In this document: one piece after another, positions 7,602 through 16,866 of the stretch | Layout: the number at the start of each line of letters is the position of its first letter | Numbering within the stretch: the first letter of the stretch is position 1 | Assembly (NCBI GenBank): GCA_003635315.1 | Contig: PYJD01000035.1 | Span: forward strand, 1 to 35,188 | Source of the DNA: Candidatus Poribacteria bacterium | GTDB taxonomy: Bacteria; Poribacteria; WGA-4E; WGA-3G | DNA length: 35,188 nucleotides | Direction: 5' to 3' | Position numbers and translations under genes: made by a program | The notes under the pieces: generated by a model | Database searches by the model: none | Told to the model about the DNA's origin: nothing | Seen by the model: the letters and a program-made list of their open reading frames with translations, nothing else

Positions 7602-9484
7602 GTAAGAGGTTTTGCTGGTAACTGTGGTCGGGGACCGAGGATCTCTTCTATTTCTTCAGTAATCAAAGTTTCATGTTCTAATAATGCATCAGCCAGATGT
7701 TTCAATCCATCAAGGTTTGTCTCTATAATCTCTCTTGCCTTTTCATAACATTCCATGACAATATCATAAACAGCTTTATCAATTGCGATCGCTGTTTGTT
7801 CACTATAATCTTGGTGGACAGCTAATTCTTTACCGAGGAAAACCTGCTCGTCTCTTCGACCATAAGTCAATGGTCCCAATGTACTCATTCCCCATTGTGT
7901 GACCATTCGTCGTGCGAGATGTGTGGCTTGTTCAAAATCGTTTTGTGCACCGGTTGTTTGCTCTCCAAAGATAATTTCTTCGGCAACTCGACCACCTAAT
8001 GCGAAGATAATATGAGCAAGAAGACCTTTCTTATTGAGGTTATGACGTTCTTCAAGCGGAAGTTTAGCAGTTACACCGAGTGCTCTGCCTCTTGGGACAA
8101 TTGTACACTTGTAATTGGGATCACTTTCTGGCACAAAATGTAGCATGAGTGCATGTCCTGCCTCATGGTATGCGGTAATGCGTCGTTCTTCATCACTAAT
8201 GACTAAACTTCTTCGTTCTGGTCCCATGAGGACACGGTCTTTGGCTTCATCAAAGCAGCTCATGTCAATCATTTCTTTATCTTGTCTTGCGGCAAGCAGT
8301 GCAGCTTCGTTTGCCATATTCTTTAGATCTGCCCCGGAGAATCCTGGTGTTGCTTTTGCCAATATCTCTAAATTCACATTATCAGAGAGTTTATATGGTT
8401 GCTTCGTATGAACGGCAAGTATGGCTTGTCTACCACGGACATCTGGTAAATCTACGATAATTTGACGGTCGAATCTACCGGGACGTAGCAGTGCTGGATC
8501 AAGAACATCTGGTCTATTTGTTGCTGCAATTAGAATGACGTTTTCTGAAGCCTCAAACCCTTGCATTTCAACGAGTAGCTGATTCAAAGTCTGTTCGCGT
8601 TCATCATGTCCACCACCGATCCCCGCGCCACGATGTCGTCCTACAGCATCAAGTTCATCAATAAATATGATACAGGGAGCGTTTTTCTTCCCAGTTTCAA
8701 ATAGGTCACGTACTCTTGAAGCACCCACACCGACAAACATCTCTACAAAGTCTGATCCGCTTATACTAAAAAATGGAACATCTGCTTCACCAGCAACCGC
8801 TTGTGCGAGCATTGTTTTACCTGTTCCGGGAGGACCAACTAAGAGAACACCTTTTGGAATTGTGCCACCGAGCCGTTTAAACTTATTAGGTGCTTTAAGA
8901 AACTCAATTACTTCTTCAAGTGCTTCTTTGGCTTCATCAACACCGGCGACATCTTCAAAAGTGACTTTTGGTTCATTTTCTGAATGAAGTTTGGCACGAC
9001 TTTTACCGAAAGAGAGTGCACGGTTTCCACTTCCTTGCATCTGGCGAGAGAGGAAAATCATTAAACCGAGAAATATCAATAAAGGGACGATTGTGGTACC
9101 GAAAATAAGGAGCCATTGTGAAAAATTGGAGTTTGGCTTTGCATTGTAACCTATTCCGTTATCTTTGAGTATTTCCTGAATTTTATAATCTTCACTGGTA
9201 TCACGACTGGATTTAAATGCACCATTCCAATTCGATGCATTTTCCAATCCCAATTCTCCCTTTATTGTAGGTAAATAATCTTTGCTGAACTTTCCTTCAA
9301 TCCATTCGTCATCAAGAATCAGGTATCCATCAAAAAGTGCGCTTCCCTGCTCAATATAGTTATGGAAATCAGATGTAGCCAATTCCTGAACCTGATCACT
9401 CCGATTAATAAGCTGGTAGATAGCAACCACCACTACCAAGCCTAAAATAAACCACACGAACATGTTTTTTGTGTTCTTGTTCAC
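7598..9484 (-). CDS. ftsH: ATP-dependent zinc metalloprotease FtsH
   Basis: This 628-aa membrane protease degrades misassembled membrane proteins and selected regulators. Order of parts: TM1 at about 8-25; a periplasmic region; TM2 at about 122-144; an AAA+ domain with Walker A GPPGTGKT (about 216-223), Walker B '[11 protein letters not shown]' and the second region of homology ending '[11 protein letters not shown]'; then the zinc peptidase motif HEAGH at about 440-444 and the downstream zinc-ligand helix. The start is GTG at 9484, with GAGG 8 nt upstream. It heads the ftsH-folP-acpS run. It is not linked to the sigma array, although a membrane protease of this type would be one candidate for releasing tethered factors (inference only). 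Confidence 0.97.
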   Translation of the reverse strand: MNKNTKNMFVWFILGLVVVVAIYQLINRSDQVQELATSDFHNYIEQGSALFDGYLILDDEWIEGKFSKDYLPTIKGELGLENASNWNGAFKSSRDTSEDYKIQEILKDNGIGYNAKPNSNFSQWLLIFGTTIVPLLIFLGLMIFLSRQMQGSGNRALSFGKSRAKLHSENEPKVTFEDVAGVDEAKEALEEVIEFLKAPNKFKRLGGTIPKGVLLVGPPGTGKTMLAQAVAGEADVPFFSISGSDFVEMFVGVGASRVRDLFETGKKNAPCIIFIDELDAVGRHRGAGIGGGHDEREQTLNQLLVEMQGFEASENVILIAATNRPDVLDPALLRPGRFDRQIIVDLPDVRGRQAILAVHTKQPYKLSDNVNLEILAKATPGFSGADLKNMANEAALLAARQDKEMIDMSCFDEAKDRVLMGPERRSLVISDEERRITAYHEAGHALMLHFVPESDPNYKCTIVPRGRALGVTAKLPLEERHNLNKKGLLAHIIFALGGRVAEEIIFGEQTTGAQNDFEQATHLARRMVTQWGMSTLGPLTYGRRDEQVFLGKELAVHQDYSEQTAIAIDKAVYDIVMECYEKAREIIETNLDGLKHLADALLEHETLITEEIEEILGPRPQLPAKPLT

Positions 9485-9942
9485 ACCTATCGCCTCATTT
9501 TCATTATTAATATCTTTCGGGTTGTAGCGATGCTTTAGAGTATAGCATGCATTCAGGATAGAATCTTAGAAAAATTGCGTAAACAACCTTATTAGTAATA
9601 TGTCTGTTCCGCTTATGTCTATTGTTAATATGTTGAAACTGAATCAACAAATTATAACACACTTTTTACTTAATATCAACTGTATTTAATGTAACTGAAG
9701 CATTTTGAAGACTATTATTCATACCTAAAGAGCATTCACAATATCTGCATTGCTCTAATTTCATCAAAGTATTTCTCAATTGTCAACTATTAACACTTCA
9801 TTAATATAACCTATTTAGTAGAAATGTGTCAAATATGATTCTCTTCTGTGTTCAATACTTGGTCAAATACTCTGACATAAGACTCGAAATCGTTTCTTTT
9901 GTTCGGATGAAACATATTATAACAATCAACTTGTCTGTATAC

Positions 9943-10058
9943 TTATACCAATTCTGAGAAATGATGATGCACTCCAGTTTTATTTGGATGTCATCTCATA
10001 CTGCACAATCTAAAAGTAATGTTAGAATAAAGAGACATTTTATTTAGAAATAGTATTA
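9943..10058. mobile_element. MITE-like element with imperfect terminal inverted repeats
   Basis: The left end is TTATACCAATTCT (9943-9955). The right end, 10043-10058, is an imperfect inverse of it (TTTAGAAATAGTATTA). The spacing of about 116 bp is close to the 119-bp elements at 20092-20210 and 23436-23554, which share the terminal sequence type. It has no coding capacity. The call rests on end similarity only; internal sequences were not shown to be homologous. Confidence 0.35.
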
Positions 10059-10760
10059 GGACTCATAGTCGTTAATTACACTTTTAATCCTAATATCCAG
10101 ACAAATAATAAGGTGCAAAAACAGACCTTTAATCCTAAATTCCCTGATGATAAATCGTGAAAATATTGGATTTTTCCATGTGGTGAAAAAGTGTCGAAAA
10201 ACTGTAAAAAGTTACACTTTTTGACACATTCTGTGACATTGAAATTGGTGTAAATTACCCCTCTAACCACTGTCATAGACTGACTTTACTCCACTTTTAA
10301 CTAACTTTATAAGAATTTCCAAAAAGTGTGATTTTGTGTTTTTGTTGTCCTTGTGAATTTTGACAATTCCAACCAGTATAATAAAGCGGGAATTTTGACA
10401 TAAATAAATTATTGTATTTAGGATCGTTTTTGTAGATAGTCATCATTTATTTTTCTTATTTAATAAGTTCTCTTAATGGATGCCTTAGTCCTTCATTGCC
10501 GAATTAGTATGTGTTGTATTATTGTCATTTGTATAAATTCTATATATTCTTTAATTTATTGTTTTATTTAATATTATATTTTAGCATGAGTATTATATTT
10601 ATTCTCCATACGTTATTGCAACGTATGTCTTACTATTCTGTCAACTCTTTTTCATATATATGATGTTTGATTCTTTATATTTCTTCAATTTATTTTTTCA
10701 ACTATATCCTGAGTTGCTGCCTTGTAATAGCATTTCTATATGATAATATAACATTATTTC

Positions 10761-10871
10761 GTAGGTTGGGTAGAAGCGATAGCGAAACCCAGACTTTTAT
10801 TGTGTCATGTCCAAATCAACACCGAATGCGCGTATGGCATTCGGTGGATTTCGTACCTCAACCCGACCTAC
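10761..10871. repeat. Nested hairpin repeat (GTAGGTYGGGT family)
   Basis: GTAGGTTGGGT at 10761 pairs with ACCCGACCTAC ending at 10871 (one G-T pair). Inside lies a second perfect 10-bp stem (CACCGAATGC / GCATTCGGTG, 7-nt loop). The left arm, continuing to 'GCGAAACCCA', is homologous to the repeat at 26794-26820, and a partial copy sits at 16559-16577. It is probably a dispersed palindromic element and lies between genes. Confidence 0.55.
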
Positions 10872-10987
10872 AATATGTGACATGAATGATGTAATTCAAG
10901 ACAGCATATATCGGTTTAAGGTGTTAATTATGCTAATATAATACGAAAAAACGACAACTCAAGAACTTTGAATGGTCTTAATTCCAG

Positions 10988-11017
10988 TTGACAAAACACT
11001 TTATGGCATGTTAGACT
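10988..11017 (+). promoter_or_regulatory. Weak candidate promoter for the CBM9-like gene
   Basis: TTGACA at 10988-10993 is followed, after 18 nt, by TAGACT (4 of 6 matches to the -10 consensus). It lies 33 bp upstream of the start codon, with the strong AAAGGAGG ribosome site at 11035-11042 between. It is by consensus only. Confidence 0.3.
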
Positions 11018-11050
11018 TAAGTTTGCTCATGTCCAAAGGAGGAATATGTA

Positions 11051-11755
11051 ATGCGAAAACAGTTTATTTTTTCTATTGTTTTGTTGCTAACAGTTATGTC
11101 CTTTGCCTTAGGGCATCTTACTGATGAAAATCTTGAAAATTTCCAATACAATGCGGAACTGGTTTCGGTTGCACCTATTGTTGATGGATACCTTGATGAT
11201 CCCGTCTGGGATGAAGCCTTACCTGCTAAACTTGATCAAGATATTATGAACGGTAGACAGTGGCAGGAATCTGATGATTTCACAGGATCCTTTAAAGCTG
11301 TCTGGCGAAGTGGATTTTTATATATTGCTATAAGATTAAGAGATGATCAGATCGAAAAACAACAATCGAAACTGTTTCGTGAAGATCACCTTGTGCTTCA
11401 TGTTGATCCACAACATTATCACGGTAAAGATGAGTTCAATCGTTATGAAATCCCAATTGGCATGGAATCTGGTGCCCTTAAGGGACCTTTAAGTGCTATT
11501 GCCTGGGGCAATGATGGACAAACATGTGAACTCAGTTTTCGACTTGGTGGACTTGCCAGTAAAGATACTATTATTGGTTTCTGCATTGCGTATAATGATG
11601 TTGATAACGGTCAACTTGAAAATAAAATTGCTTGGGCGCCAGTAGGATATACGGAACACGAATTCAGACTTCCTGATCTTGTTTTCACGGCGTCAATAAA
11701 TCCAAATGCACAACAGAAATTAATTCGTTGGGGACAAATTAAAAGTTTATACTAA
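11051..11755 (+). CDS. Secreted CBM9-like domain protein
   Basis: The product is 234 aa. Residues 1-20 form a classic signal peptide (MRKQ, then a hydrophobic core ending ALG). The mature part begins with YNAELVSVAPIVDGYLDDPVW, the '(I)DG-LdD-xW--A' hallmark of the carbohydrate-binding CBM9-like (DOMON-type) fold. Strands such as 'GSFKAVWRSGFLYIAIRLRDD' and 'EDHLVLHVDPQ' follow. It probably binds a sugar or haem-like ligand outside the cytoplasm; no catalytic domain is attached. The start has a textbook ribosome site, AAAGGAGG, 8 nt upstream. A hairpin follows the stop. Confidence 0.8.
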   Translation: MRKQFIFSIVLLLTVMSFALGHLTDENLENFQYNAELVSVAPIVDGYLDDPVWDEALPAKLDQDIMNGRQWQESDDFTGSFKAVWRSGFLYIAIRLRDDQIEKQQSKLFREDHLVLHVDPQHYHGKDEFNRYEIPIGMESGALKGPLSAIAWGNDGQTCELSFRLGGLASKDTIIGFCIAYNDVDNGQLENKIAWAPVGYTEHEFRLPDLVFTASINPNAQQKLIRWGQIKSLY

Positions 11756-11764
11756 TAACATATC

Positions 11765-11812
11765 AGGGCACTTTTAACTGTAGTATATTTCTGCAAAGTT
11801 GAAATGTGCCCT
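11765..11812 (+). terminator. Hairpin after the CBM9-like gene
   Basis: AGGGCAC at 11765-11771 pairs with GTGCCCT at 11806-11812. The stem extends imperfectly inwards (TTTTAAC / GTTGAAA), and a short T-rich run (TATTT) follows. It lies 10 bp after the stop codon, so it is a plausible intrinsic terminator with a long loop. The first possible ATG of the next small ORF (11804) lies in its right arm. Confidence 0.45.
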
Positions 11813-11833
11813 TATTTCGTAACGGGGTATCAG

Positions 11834-12016
11834 GTGTATTATATCGGTAAAACATTGGAACTTATGGGAATAGTTTGTGCTGGTGCAGCACTCTTCTTAG
11901 GACTTGTAAATCCTTTTGGATATACCGAAACCCAAGCGATGGGTGCTGAAATGGGTTTTTTGGCACTCGGTATAATTGTTTTTTTCATCGGTAGGCAGAT
12001 AGTAAAACAGCAGTAA
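11834..12016 (+). CDS. Small membrane protein, two predicted helices
   Basis: The frame is open from ATG at 11804 (70 aa). That codon sits inside the right arm of the preceding hairpin, so GTG at 11834 (60 aa, starting VYYIGKTLELMG) or ATG at 11864 is more likely. There are two hydrophobic segments, LMGIVCAGAALFLGLV and 'MGFLALGIIVFFIGRQIV', separated by a short polar loop, and a basic C-terminus. This resembles the widespread class of tiny 'IGK-LEL-G---' membrane proteins of unknown function. No domain with a known role is visible. Confidence 0.5.
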   Translation: MYYIGKTLELMGIVCAGAALFLGLVNPFGYTETQAMGAEMGFLALGIIVFFIGRQIVKQQ

Positions 12017-12160
12017 GTATAATTTCCCTCCAATCAGTCACTTCTTTCCTACCTTGTCACTTTTCAAATCTATATATAATTGGATCCGCAGGTGTGGTTT
12101 CTAACCATACCTGTTTCTAAATTCGGTTATACCAAGCTAACGTCAAACTAAAGTAATCTG

Positions 12161-13237
12161 TCATTCATCCTGATCGGATGGGGTCTCTGCTTGAATGTAT
12201 CCGTAGATTGGAATACGAATAGGTGTGATTGTGGCGGAAGTTGTAATCTGCATCTCTTCACGTAACAGGATAGGAGAATTCTCTACATCCCAAGTAACCT
12301 CATATTTCTTTTGGTAATGAGACGAATCGGTTTCAAGTTTCACCACTTTTGAGATATCTACGACCTTTATGTATTTTGGCATTTGGATACGAACTACTTG
12401 AAAATCTCTTTTCGATGATAGTGTAAATTGTAGTGATGGATTTATCCCAGTGTTTACCACACCAAACGAAAGGCTTTCCGGTACAACGTTGACAGGTTTT
12501 AAAATTCTTGCTGTTACAGGTAGTGTTAAGGTTCGTTTATTTGGAAAGGCAATAGTTAGCAGTGTTGAAAATAGGACATCGTGTTTTACAGGATTGAACA
12601 CATCAATGTGACTACCTATCATTGACATTTTCAACTGAATAGTGACATTAAAATAGTTCTCTTCTGAATCAGGTAATAACTTCCACGTTAACATGGGGTA
12701 ATCAGGTGGTAGTAGACGGATCTCTTCTGTATTTAAAGGTTCGTTCACACATAACCTAATATGTTTCTCATAGGATATCTCTGGTAAGATCTCCCCAAAA
12801 TCACATATATCTGCACTCAAAGAGGCAAACCGTCTTGCCTTAGCAACGATGGTCAAATAGAGTTGCGGTGTCTTGGGACTATCTGTAAAGAGGATTGCAG
12901 TGGTTGTCGTTTCATTATCAGGTAGGTATTGTGGATTGAGGATTATATTGAACGTACCTGCAGAGTCTGGTTGGATAGTTTTCGGTCCATTAATTTCTGC
13001 ATAACTACATCCTGTTTGTATATTTTGGATATTGATCGTTTTTTTTCCTGTGTTCCGTGCAAAAAAGGTTTGTGTTACTTGTCCCTTCCATTCAGGCACT
13101 GTCCCGAAATCAATTCGTTCCTCTGACAGTTCTAACAGTCCATACGATTCTGGTTGATTGTTGACCAGAACAATGATTAGTAATGAAACAAGTAATATTG
13201 GAAAGATAAATGTTGTTAGTATTCTACGTTTTGACAT
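12161..13237 (-). CDS. DUF1573-type secreted or membrane-anchored protein
   Basis: The product is 358 aa. Residues about 5-26 form a signal anchor or signal peptide. Next comes the DUF1573 (Ig-like, ASH-related) signature: 'IDFGTVPEWKGQVTQTFFARNTGKK', then 'IQNIQTGCSYAEIN' with the typical conserved Cys, and 'QPDSAGTFNIILNPQ'. A second similar Ig-like unit begins near 'LSFGVVNTGINPSLQFTLSSK'. Such domains are structural or binding modules in the cell envelope. In many bacteria DUF1573 genes neighbour rhodanese and MauE/DoxX-like genes; such a pair occurs here at 27677-28653 but is not adjacent. It is divergent from the first sigma-sensor gene. Confidence 0.75.
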   Translation of the reverse strand: MSKRRILTTFIFPILLVSLLIIVLVNNQPESYGLLELSEERIDFGTVPEWKGQVTQTFFARNTGKKTINIQNIQTGCSYAEINGPKTIQPDSAGTFNIILNPQYLPDNETTTTAILFTDSPKTPQLYLTIVAKARRFASLSADICDFGEILPEISYEKHIRLCVNEPLNTEEIRLLPPDYPMLTWKLLPDSEENYFNVTIQLKMSMIGSHIDVFNPVKHDVLFSTLLTIAFPNKRTLTLPVTARILKPVNVVPESLSFGVVNTGINPSLQFTLSSKRDFQVVRIQMPKYIKVVDISKVVKLETDSSHYQKKYEVTWDVENSPILLREEMQITTSATITPIRIPIYGYIQAETPSDQDE

Positions 13238-13430
13238 GGTATGTTTAGTTTAAATTGTCCATGAGTTGTTCGCACAGAACTCATAAATGAATTTCTAACT
13301 CACATTATATAAAATTTCTCCTAAATATGCTTATAATAAATCATAGATAATAGACTATTTTCTACAAATATATGTTTTCTGAGTGTTTCAACCATATTAA
13401 ATTATTCCATCCTTAATTGCAGAATTTGGC

Positions 13431-13455
13431 AACCATTTTACATCTATCTTGCGTC
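13431..13455 (+). promoter_or_regulatory. ECF-type promoter of sigma-sensor gene 1
   Basis: The -35 element is AACC (13431-13434), then 17 nt, then the -10 element CGTC (13452-13455). AAC(C) at -35 and CGTC at -10 are the known hallmarks of many ECF sigma promoters. CGTC ends exactly 48 nt before ATG 13504, the same distance as in the other three genes. Confidence 0.65.
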
Positions 13456-13503
13456 ACTATAGTTTGATATGTAATTATTCAACAATTATCTTACAGGTGC
13501 ATG

Positions 13504-16491
13504 ATGAAAAACGACGATGTTGCAATTATTCAACGCGTTCTTGCAGGTGATGAAACCGCATTCGCTGAACTTGTGAAAAAGTATCAAAAACAGGTTCAGG
13601 CGTTGGCTTGGCGAAAGATCGAGGATTTCCACATCGCCGAAGACATTACTCAGGACACCTTCCTGAAAGTGTATCAGAAACTCCATACTTTGAAAGATCC
13701 GAATCAGTTTTCTGGGTGGCTCTATGTGATTACAACAAATTTATGTTCTACTTGGCTACGGAAAAAACGGATACGTACAGAACGTTTGGAGGACGCAGAG
13801 ATAACAATGAGAGACAATGATGTTTATTCTCGACACATCACTGAAGATCGGCATAAATCTACCGTTGATGCTCAGCGCGAAACCGTTAGAAAGCTCCTCG
13901 CGAAATTGAAGGAGAGTGAACGGACAGTAATGACACTTCACTATCTTGGTGAAATGACAATTGAAGAGATAAGTCGTTTCTTAGGTGTGTCAGGGAGCAC
14001 TATCAAGAGTCGTCTCCGTCGTGCGCGGAACCGTTTGCAAAAGGAGGAAACGATGATTAGAGAAGCACTCGAACATTTTCAAATATCACCAAATATGACT
14101 GAGAATATTATGCAAAAGGTATCTCGTCTTAAACCTACACCTTCCGGTAGTAAACCGTTTATCCCCTGGACAGTTGTTGCATCAACTGCTGTTCTAATTG
14201 CATTGATGTTGGGAATCGGGAATCAACACTTGGCACGTTTCCAAATACCCTATAGTTTAGAAGCACAATCCGAGATGTCAGTAGAACTTGTTGAAGCACC
14301 TATAGTGCAAGATATGATGTTAGAACCAGAAGTACGAAATCAGCTGGGGAGTGCTAATGCTGTGGGTGAAGGTAATACACCGAAAACAGATCCTGATGAG
14401 GTATTATTGGCAGCTGCAGCGTTAGAAGGTGATAACAATGTAAAGACTAAACAACAATGGATTCAATCTGAACCTATCGAAGGAAGTAGAACGTATAGTA
14501 TGTTTTCGACATCTAAAGGGGAGCTGTACGTTCTTGGTGGTCCTAACCCAAGCATCTTCAAATTATCAAATGATGGGAAAGAATGGGAACACCTTTTCGA
14601 CATTATATCATTGAAGACTGGTTGGGGTGGTAAGTCCCCTCTTATAAAGTGGAATGATACGCTTTACTTTGTTCCATCTTACGAACTTTTCTCTTCTTCG
14701 GATGATGGTAAAACCTGGAATTTGCTCTACACATGGTCGAAAGAACATGATGCAGTCCAATTTGTGGCAACCGAACAAACGATCTATCTCGCGTTTAGTC
14801 AGAGTATTTATCGTTCAGAGGATAATGGTAAAACCTGGGATGCGATGGATATCGGCGTAATGGGTGATATCATATCTCTTGTAGAAATCCAAAACATTCT
14901 GTTTGCCGGTACACAATCTGGACTCTACCGTTTTGAAGGAGACAAATGGCAACGTTTAGATTTTCCAGTTTCTGTAGGAATGATTCGATCTATAGCTGTA
15001 ACAGATGAAAAGCTTTATGTTGCAGCCGAATTAAGTGGTGATATTGCTGATCCTCGGAAAATGTCCCGTGGTTTGCAGCGTTCTTGGTGGATATTTCGAT
15101 CCACTGATTTAGGTGATTCATGGACAGATATTACACCAACACACGCTTGGAATGTAAAGGGTTTTCCACCTTTTACTAAGCTTCTCGCTGTTGGTGAAAC
15201 AATCTTAGTTATGGAAAAGGGTATGGTACGTTCAACCAATAGCGGGGATACTTGGTTACCTGTCCAAGAACCCGGTACGACACCTTCAATAAATGGTGAT
15301 GTAGATGTGGCAGTCGTTGTAAACAAGAATGACTTGTATATAAGTAGTGCGGATGATGGACTACATAAATCAACAGATGGCGGAGAAACATGGAATAAGG
15401 TCAATCTCAATCGCGTTGGCAGCGTTGATAATTTAATCGCATTACGAGCACAACATATCCCGGTGTATCTGTATGCAAGAACAGGTGATGAAATAAAGGT
15501 TACCATCAATCAAGGTGTATCTTGGCGTTCTGCTCAAGAAAAAATATCGATGTTAGAACCAAACAGGAAACAATTACAAAGGATAACGCATATAGACCAA
15601 TATGATGGAGTTGTCTACGCAAAAGGTGGAGATACTCAGGGTAGAGGGAAGACATTTTTATATCAGATATCCCCAGCAGATGGTATAACACTTATGCCAA
15701 TTCAGAACATGCCTGTATTCGACTCGGTAGATTTATATCACTACTACATGGGTAACGCGTTAGGGGATAACCTATTACAGCAGTTAGATAAAACTCACAT
15801 TGATGAGTTGTTGCAAAAGGTTTCTCCTGGGGCAACTGCGTTCTATAAACAGTTAGCCAAGTGTAATCTTAGGCAGCTTGATATCTATATGCAATTAGCG
15901 TTTCGTACTGGTTCTTTTGCGGTCAGTAATAACACATATTATATGGAATATAATTACAAACTTTTTCGATGGGAACCTGGTGATACGGAATGGCATGATA
16001 CGGGTGTGGAAGAAACCATTGAATTGACACTGGATATTGCATGGAAAGGTTTAAAACTTGCTGCATCAGGAAACTTTATCTATGTCGGGAAACGAGATGG
16101 ACACCTTGTTGTATCACATGATAAAGGAAATAATTGGGTTGATCTCACACAGAGTTTACCATTTCCTGTTAAGGACTATAAACAGATTTTGGTTGCTGGT
16201 AGTACTGTGTATGTCGTAACGGATGCGGGTGTTACTTCTTCAGATCATGGGAATAATTGGGGTCCTATAACCAATACTAAAGGATCTATCGTTGTTATGG
16301 AAAGTTTGGCAGTCGATGGAAATATCTTATACGGTGTTACTAAGGACTCAGGAATCTATCGTCTGAAAAATGGAATTTGGGAGCAGATTGTTTCTGATAT
16401 TCCTGATAATGTAAATTCCCTTGCTGTTGATCGGAATACCTTATACGTAGGTTCAGAAACCCAAGGAATGCTACACTATAATCTTGAATGA
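13504..16491 (+). CDS. Membrane-tethered ECF sigma factor fused to Asp-box propeller sensor (copy 1)
   Basis: The product is 995 aa. Residues about 20-90 are sigma region 2 (DFHIAEDITQDTFLKVYQ, 'FSGWLYVITTNLCSTWLRKKR'). Residues about 130-179 are region 4 with its helix-turn-helix ('MTIEEISRFLGVSGSTIKSRL'). A 35-residue helical linker, one TM helix at about 220-239 and an extracytoplasmic part follow. The outer part has eight Asp-boxes (SxDxGxTW), e.g. SSDDGKTW, RSEDNGKTW and KSTDGGETW, at about 398-910, and a non-repeat module at about 700-850. Positive charge before the helix supports N-in/C-out. No zinc-type anti-sigma motif is seen. ATG 13504 is chosen over 13501 because it aligns with the paralogues and gives the shared 48-nt promoter spacing. 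The ligand and release mechanism are unknown. Confidence 0.85.
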   Translation: MKNDDVAIIQRVLAGDETAFAELVKKYQKQVQALAWRKIEDFHIAEDITQDTFLKVYQKLHTLKDPNQFSGWLYVITTNLCSTWLRKKRIRTERLEDAEITMRDNDVYSRHITEDRHKSTVDAQRETVRKLLAKLKESERTVMTLHYLGEMTIEEISRFLGVSGSTIKSRLRRARNRLQKEETMIREALEHFQISPNMTENIMQKVSRLKPTPSGSKPFIPWTVVASTAVLIALMLGIGNQHLARFQIPYSLEAQSEMSVELVEAPIVQDMMLEPEVRNQLGSANAVGEGNTPKTDPDEVLLAAAALEGDNNVKTKQQWIQSEPIEGSRTYSMFSTSKGELYVLGGPNPSIFKLSNDGKEWEHLFDIISLKTGWGGKSPLIKWNDTLYFVPSYELFSSSDDGKTWNLLYTWSKEHDAVQFVATEQTIYLAFSQSIYRSEDNGKTWDAMDIGVMGDIISLVEIQNILFAGTQSGLYRFEGDKWQRLDFPVSVGMIRSIAVTDEKLYVAAELSGDIADPRKMSRGLQRSWWIFRSTDLGDSWTDITPTHAWNVKGFPPFTKLLAVGETILVMEKGMVRSTNSGDTWLPVQEPGTTPSINGDVDVAVVVNKNDLYISSADDGLHKSTDGGETWNKVNLNRVGSVDNLIALRAQHIPVYLYARTGDEIKVTINQGVSWRSAQEKISMLEPNRKQLQRITHIDQYDGVVYAKGGDTQGRGKTFLYQISPADGITLMPIQNMPVFDSVDLYHYYMGNALGDNLLQQLDKTHIDELLQKVSPGATAFYKQLAKCNLRQLDIYMQLAFRTGSFAVSNNTYYMEYNYKLFRWEPGDTEWHDTGVEETIELTLDIAWKGLKLAASGNFIYVGKRDGHLVVSHDKGNNWVDLTQSLPFPVKDYKQILVAGSTVYVVTDAGVTSSDHGNNWGPITNTKGSIVVMESLAVDGNILYGVTKDSGIYRLKNGIWEQIVSDIPDNVNSLAVDRNTLYVGSETQGMLHYNLE
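14042..14055 (+). promoter_or_regulatory. Internal ribosome site and ATG in copy 1
   Basis: AGGAGG (14042-14047), 5 nt, then in-frame ATG (14053-14055) at codon 184, exactly where the sigma domain ends. This is stronger than the site at the gene's own start. It predicts a second product of about 812 aa made of linker, TM helix and sensor. Confidence 0.6.
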
Positions 16492-16866
16492 TGAATGTGA
16501 TTCGAATTCTATTATTTTTTCATTTCATTACCTATTGTTAGAAATGAATGGTTATGTGGTACGAAACCCAACATACAAGAGGAGTAGGCATCGCATAAAT
16601 ATGAATGCAGAATCCTTAATATTGACACCTATGGTGAAGATTTTACCGCCCTGAAGTATAAGGATCTGATTTATCAAACTCACATTAATATTTTATGGTA
16701 TAATTCCATCACCTGGTAGCCATGTGGTAACATTCCTTACCTCTTATTATCCCTTATCCTCCTACCTAAACACGTTCCATTTTAAATTAATGCAACCGTT
16801 TTTCTTGTAATCTGCGTCAGTATAATTGATCCGTGATTAACCGAGTTATCACAATTTGGAGACACT
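16492..16866. other. Intergenic region before sigma-sensor copy 2
   Basis: This region has no gene. It contains a partial copy of the GTAGGT-family repeat (GGTACGAAACCCAACATAC at 16559-16577) and the ECF-type promoter at 16794-16818. Its sequence is otherwise unlike the regions before copies 3 and 4, so the shared promoter there is not explained by recent duplication. Confidence 0.6.
16794..16818 (+). promoter_or_regulatory. ECF-type promoter of sigma-sensor gene 2
   Basis: AACC (16794-16797), 17 nt, CGTC (16815-16818), 48 nt, ATG 16867. The surrounding DNA is diverged from the other three copies, but these elements and both spacings are kept. Confidence 0.65.

Larger units (their letters stand above)
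9485..11050. other. 1.5-kb gene-free region between divergent ftsH and the CBM9-like gene
   Basis: This very A+T-rich stretch has no credible coding sequence on either strand; the longest frames encode Cys/Phe-rich, repeat-less peptides. It contains a MITE-like element (9943-10058), an imperfect inverted repeat around 10186-10227 (AAAAAGTGT against ACACTTTTT), a nested hairpin element (10761-10871) and a candidate promoter near 10988. The ftsH promoter should lie at its left end but was not resolved. Confidence 0.5.

Noticed and set aside
8115..8411. 98-codon ORF opposite ftsH, and a similar one at 8667-8987
   Set aside because: They are shadow frames of a highly conserved gene.
10076..10276. 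66-codon minus-strand ORF in the gene-free region
   Set aside because: Cys/Phe-rich, low-complexity A+T-driven sequence containing internal direct repeats of 'TTTAATCCTAA'; no ribosome site or recognisable fold.
10667..10885. 72-codon plus-strand ORF
   Set aside because: It runs through the nested hairpin repeat and has hydrophobic A+T-driven composition; it is not a credible protein.
15015..15509. 164-codon antisense ORF within sigma-sensor copy 1
   Set aside because: It is opposite a strongly supported coding frame and is not conserved in the other three copies at the same place.
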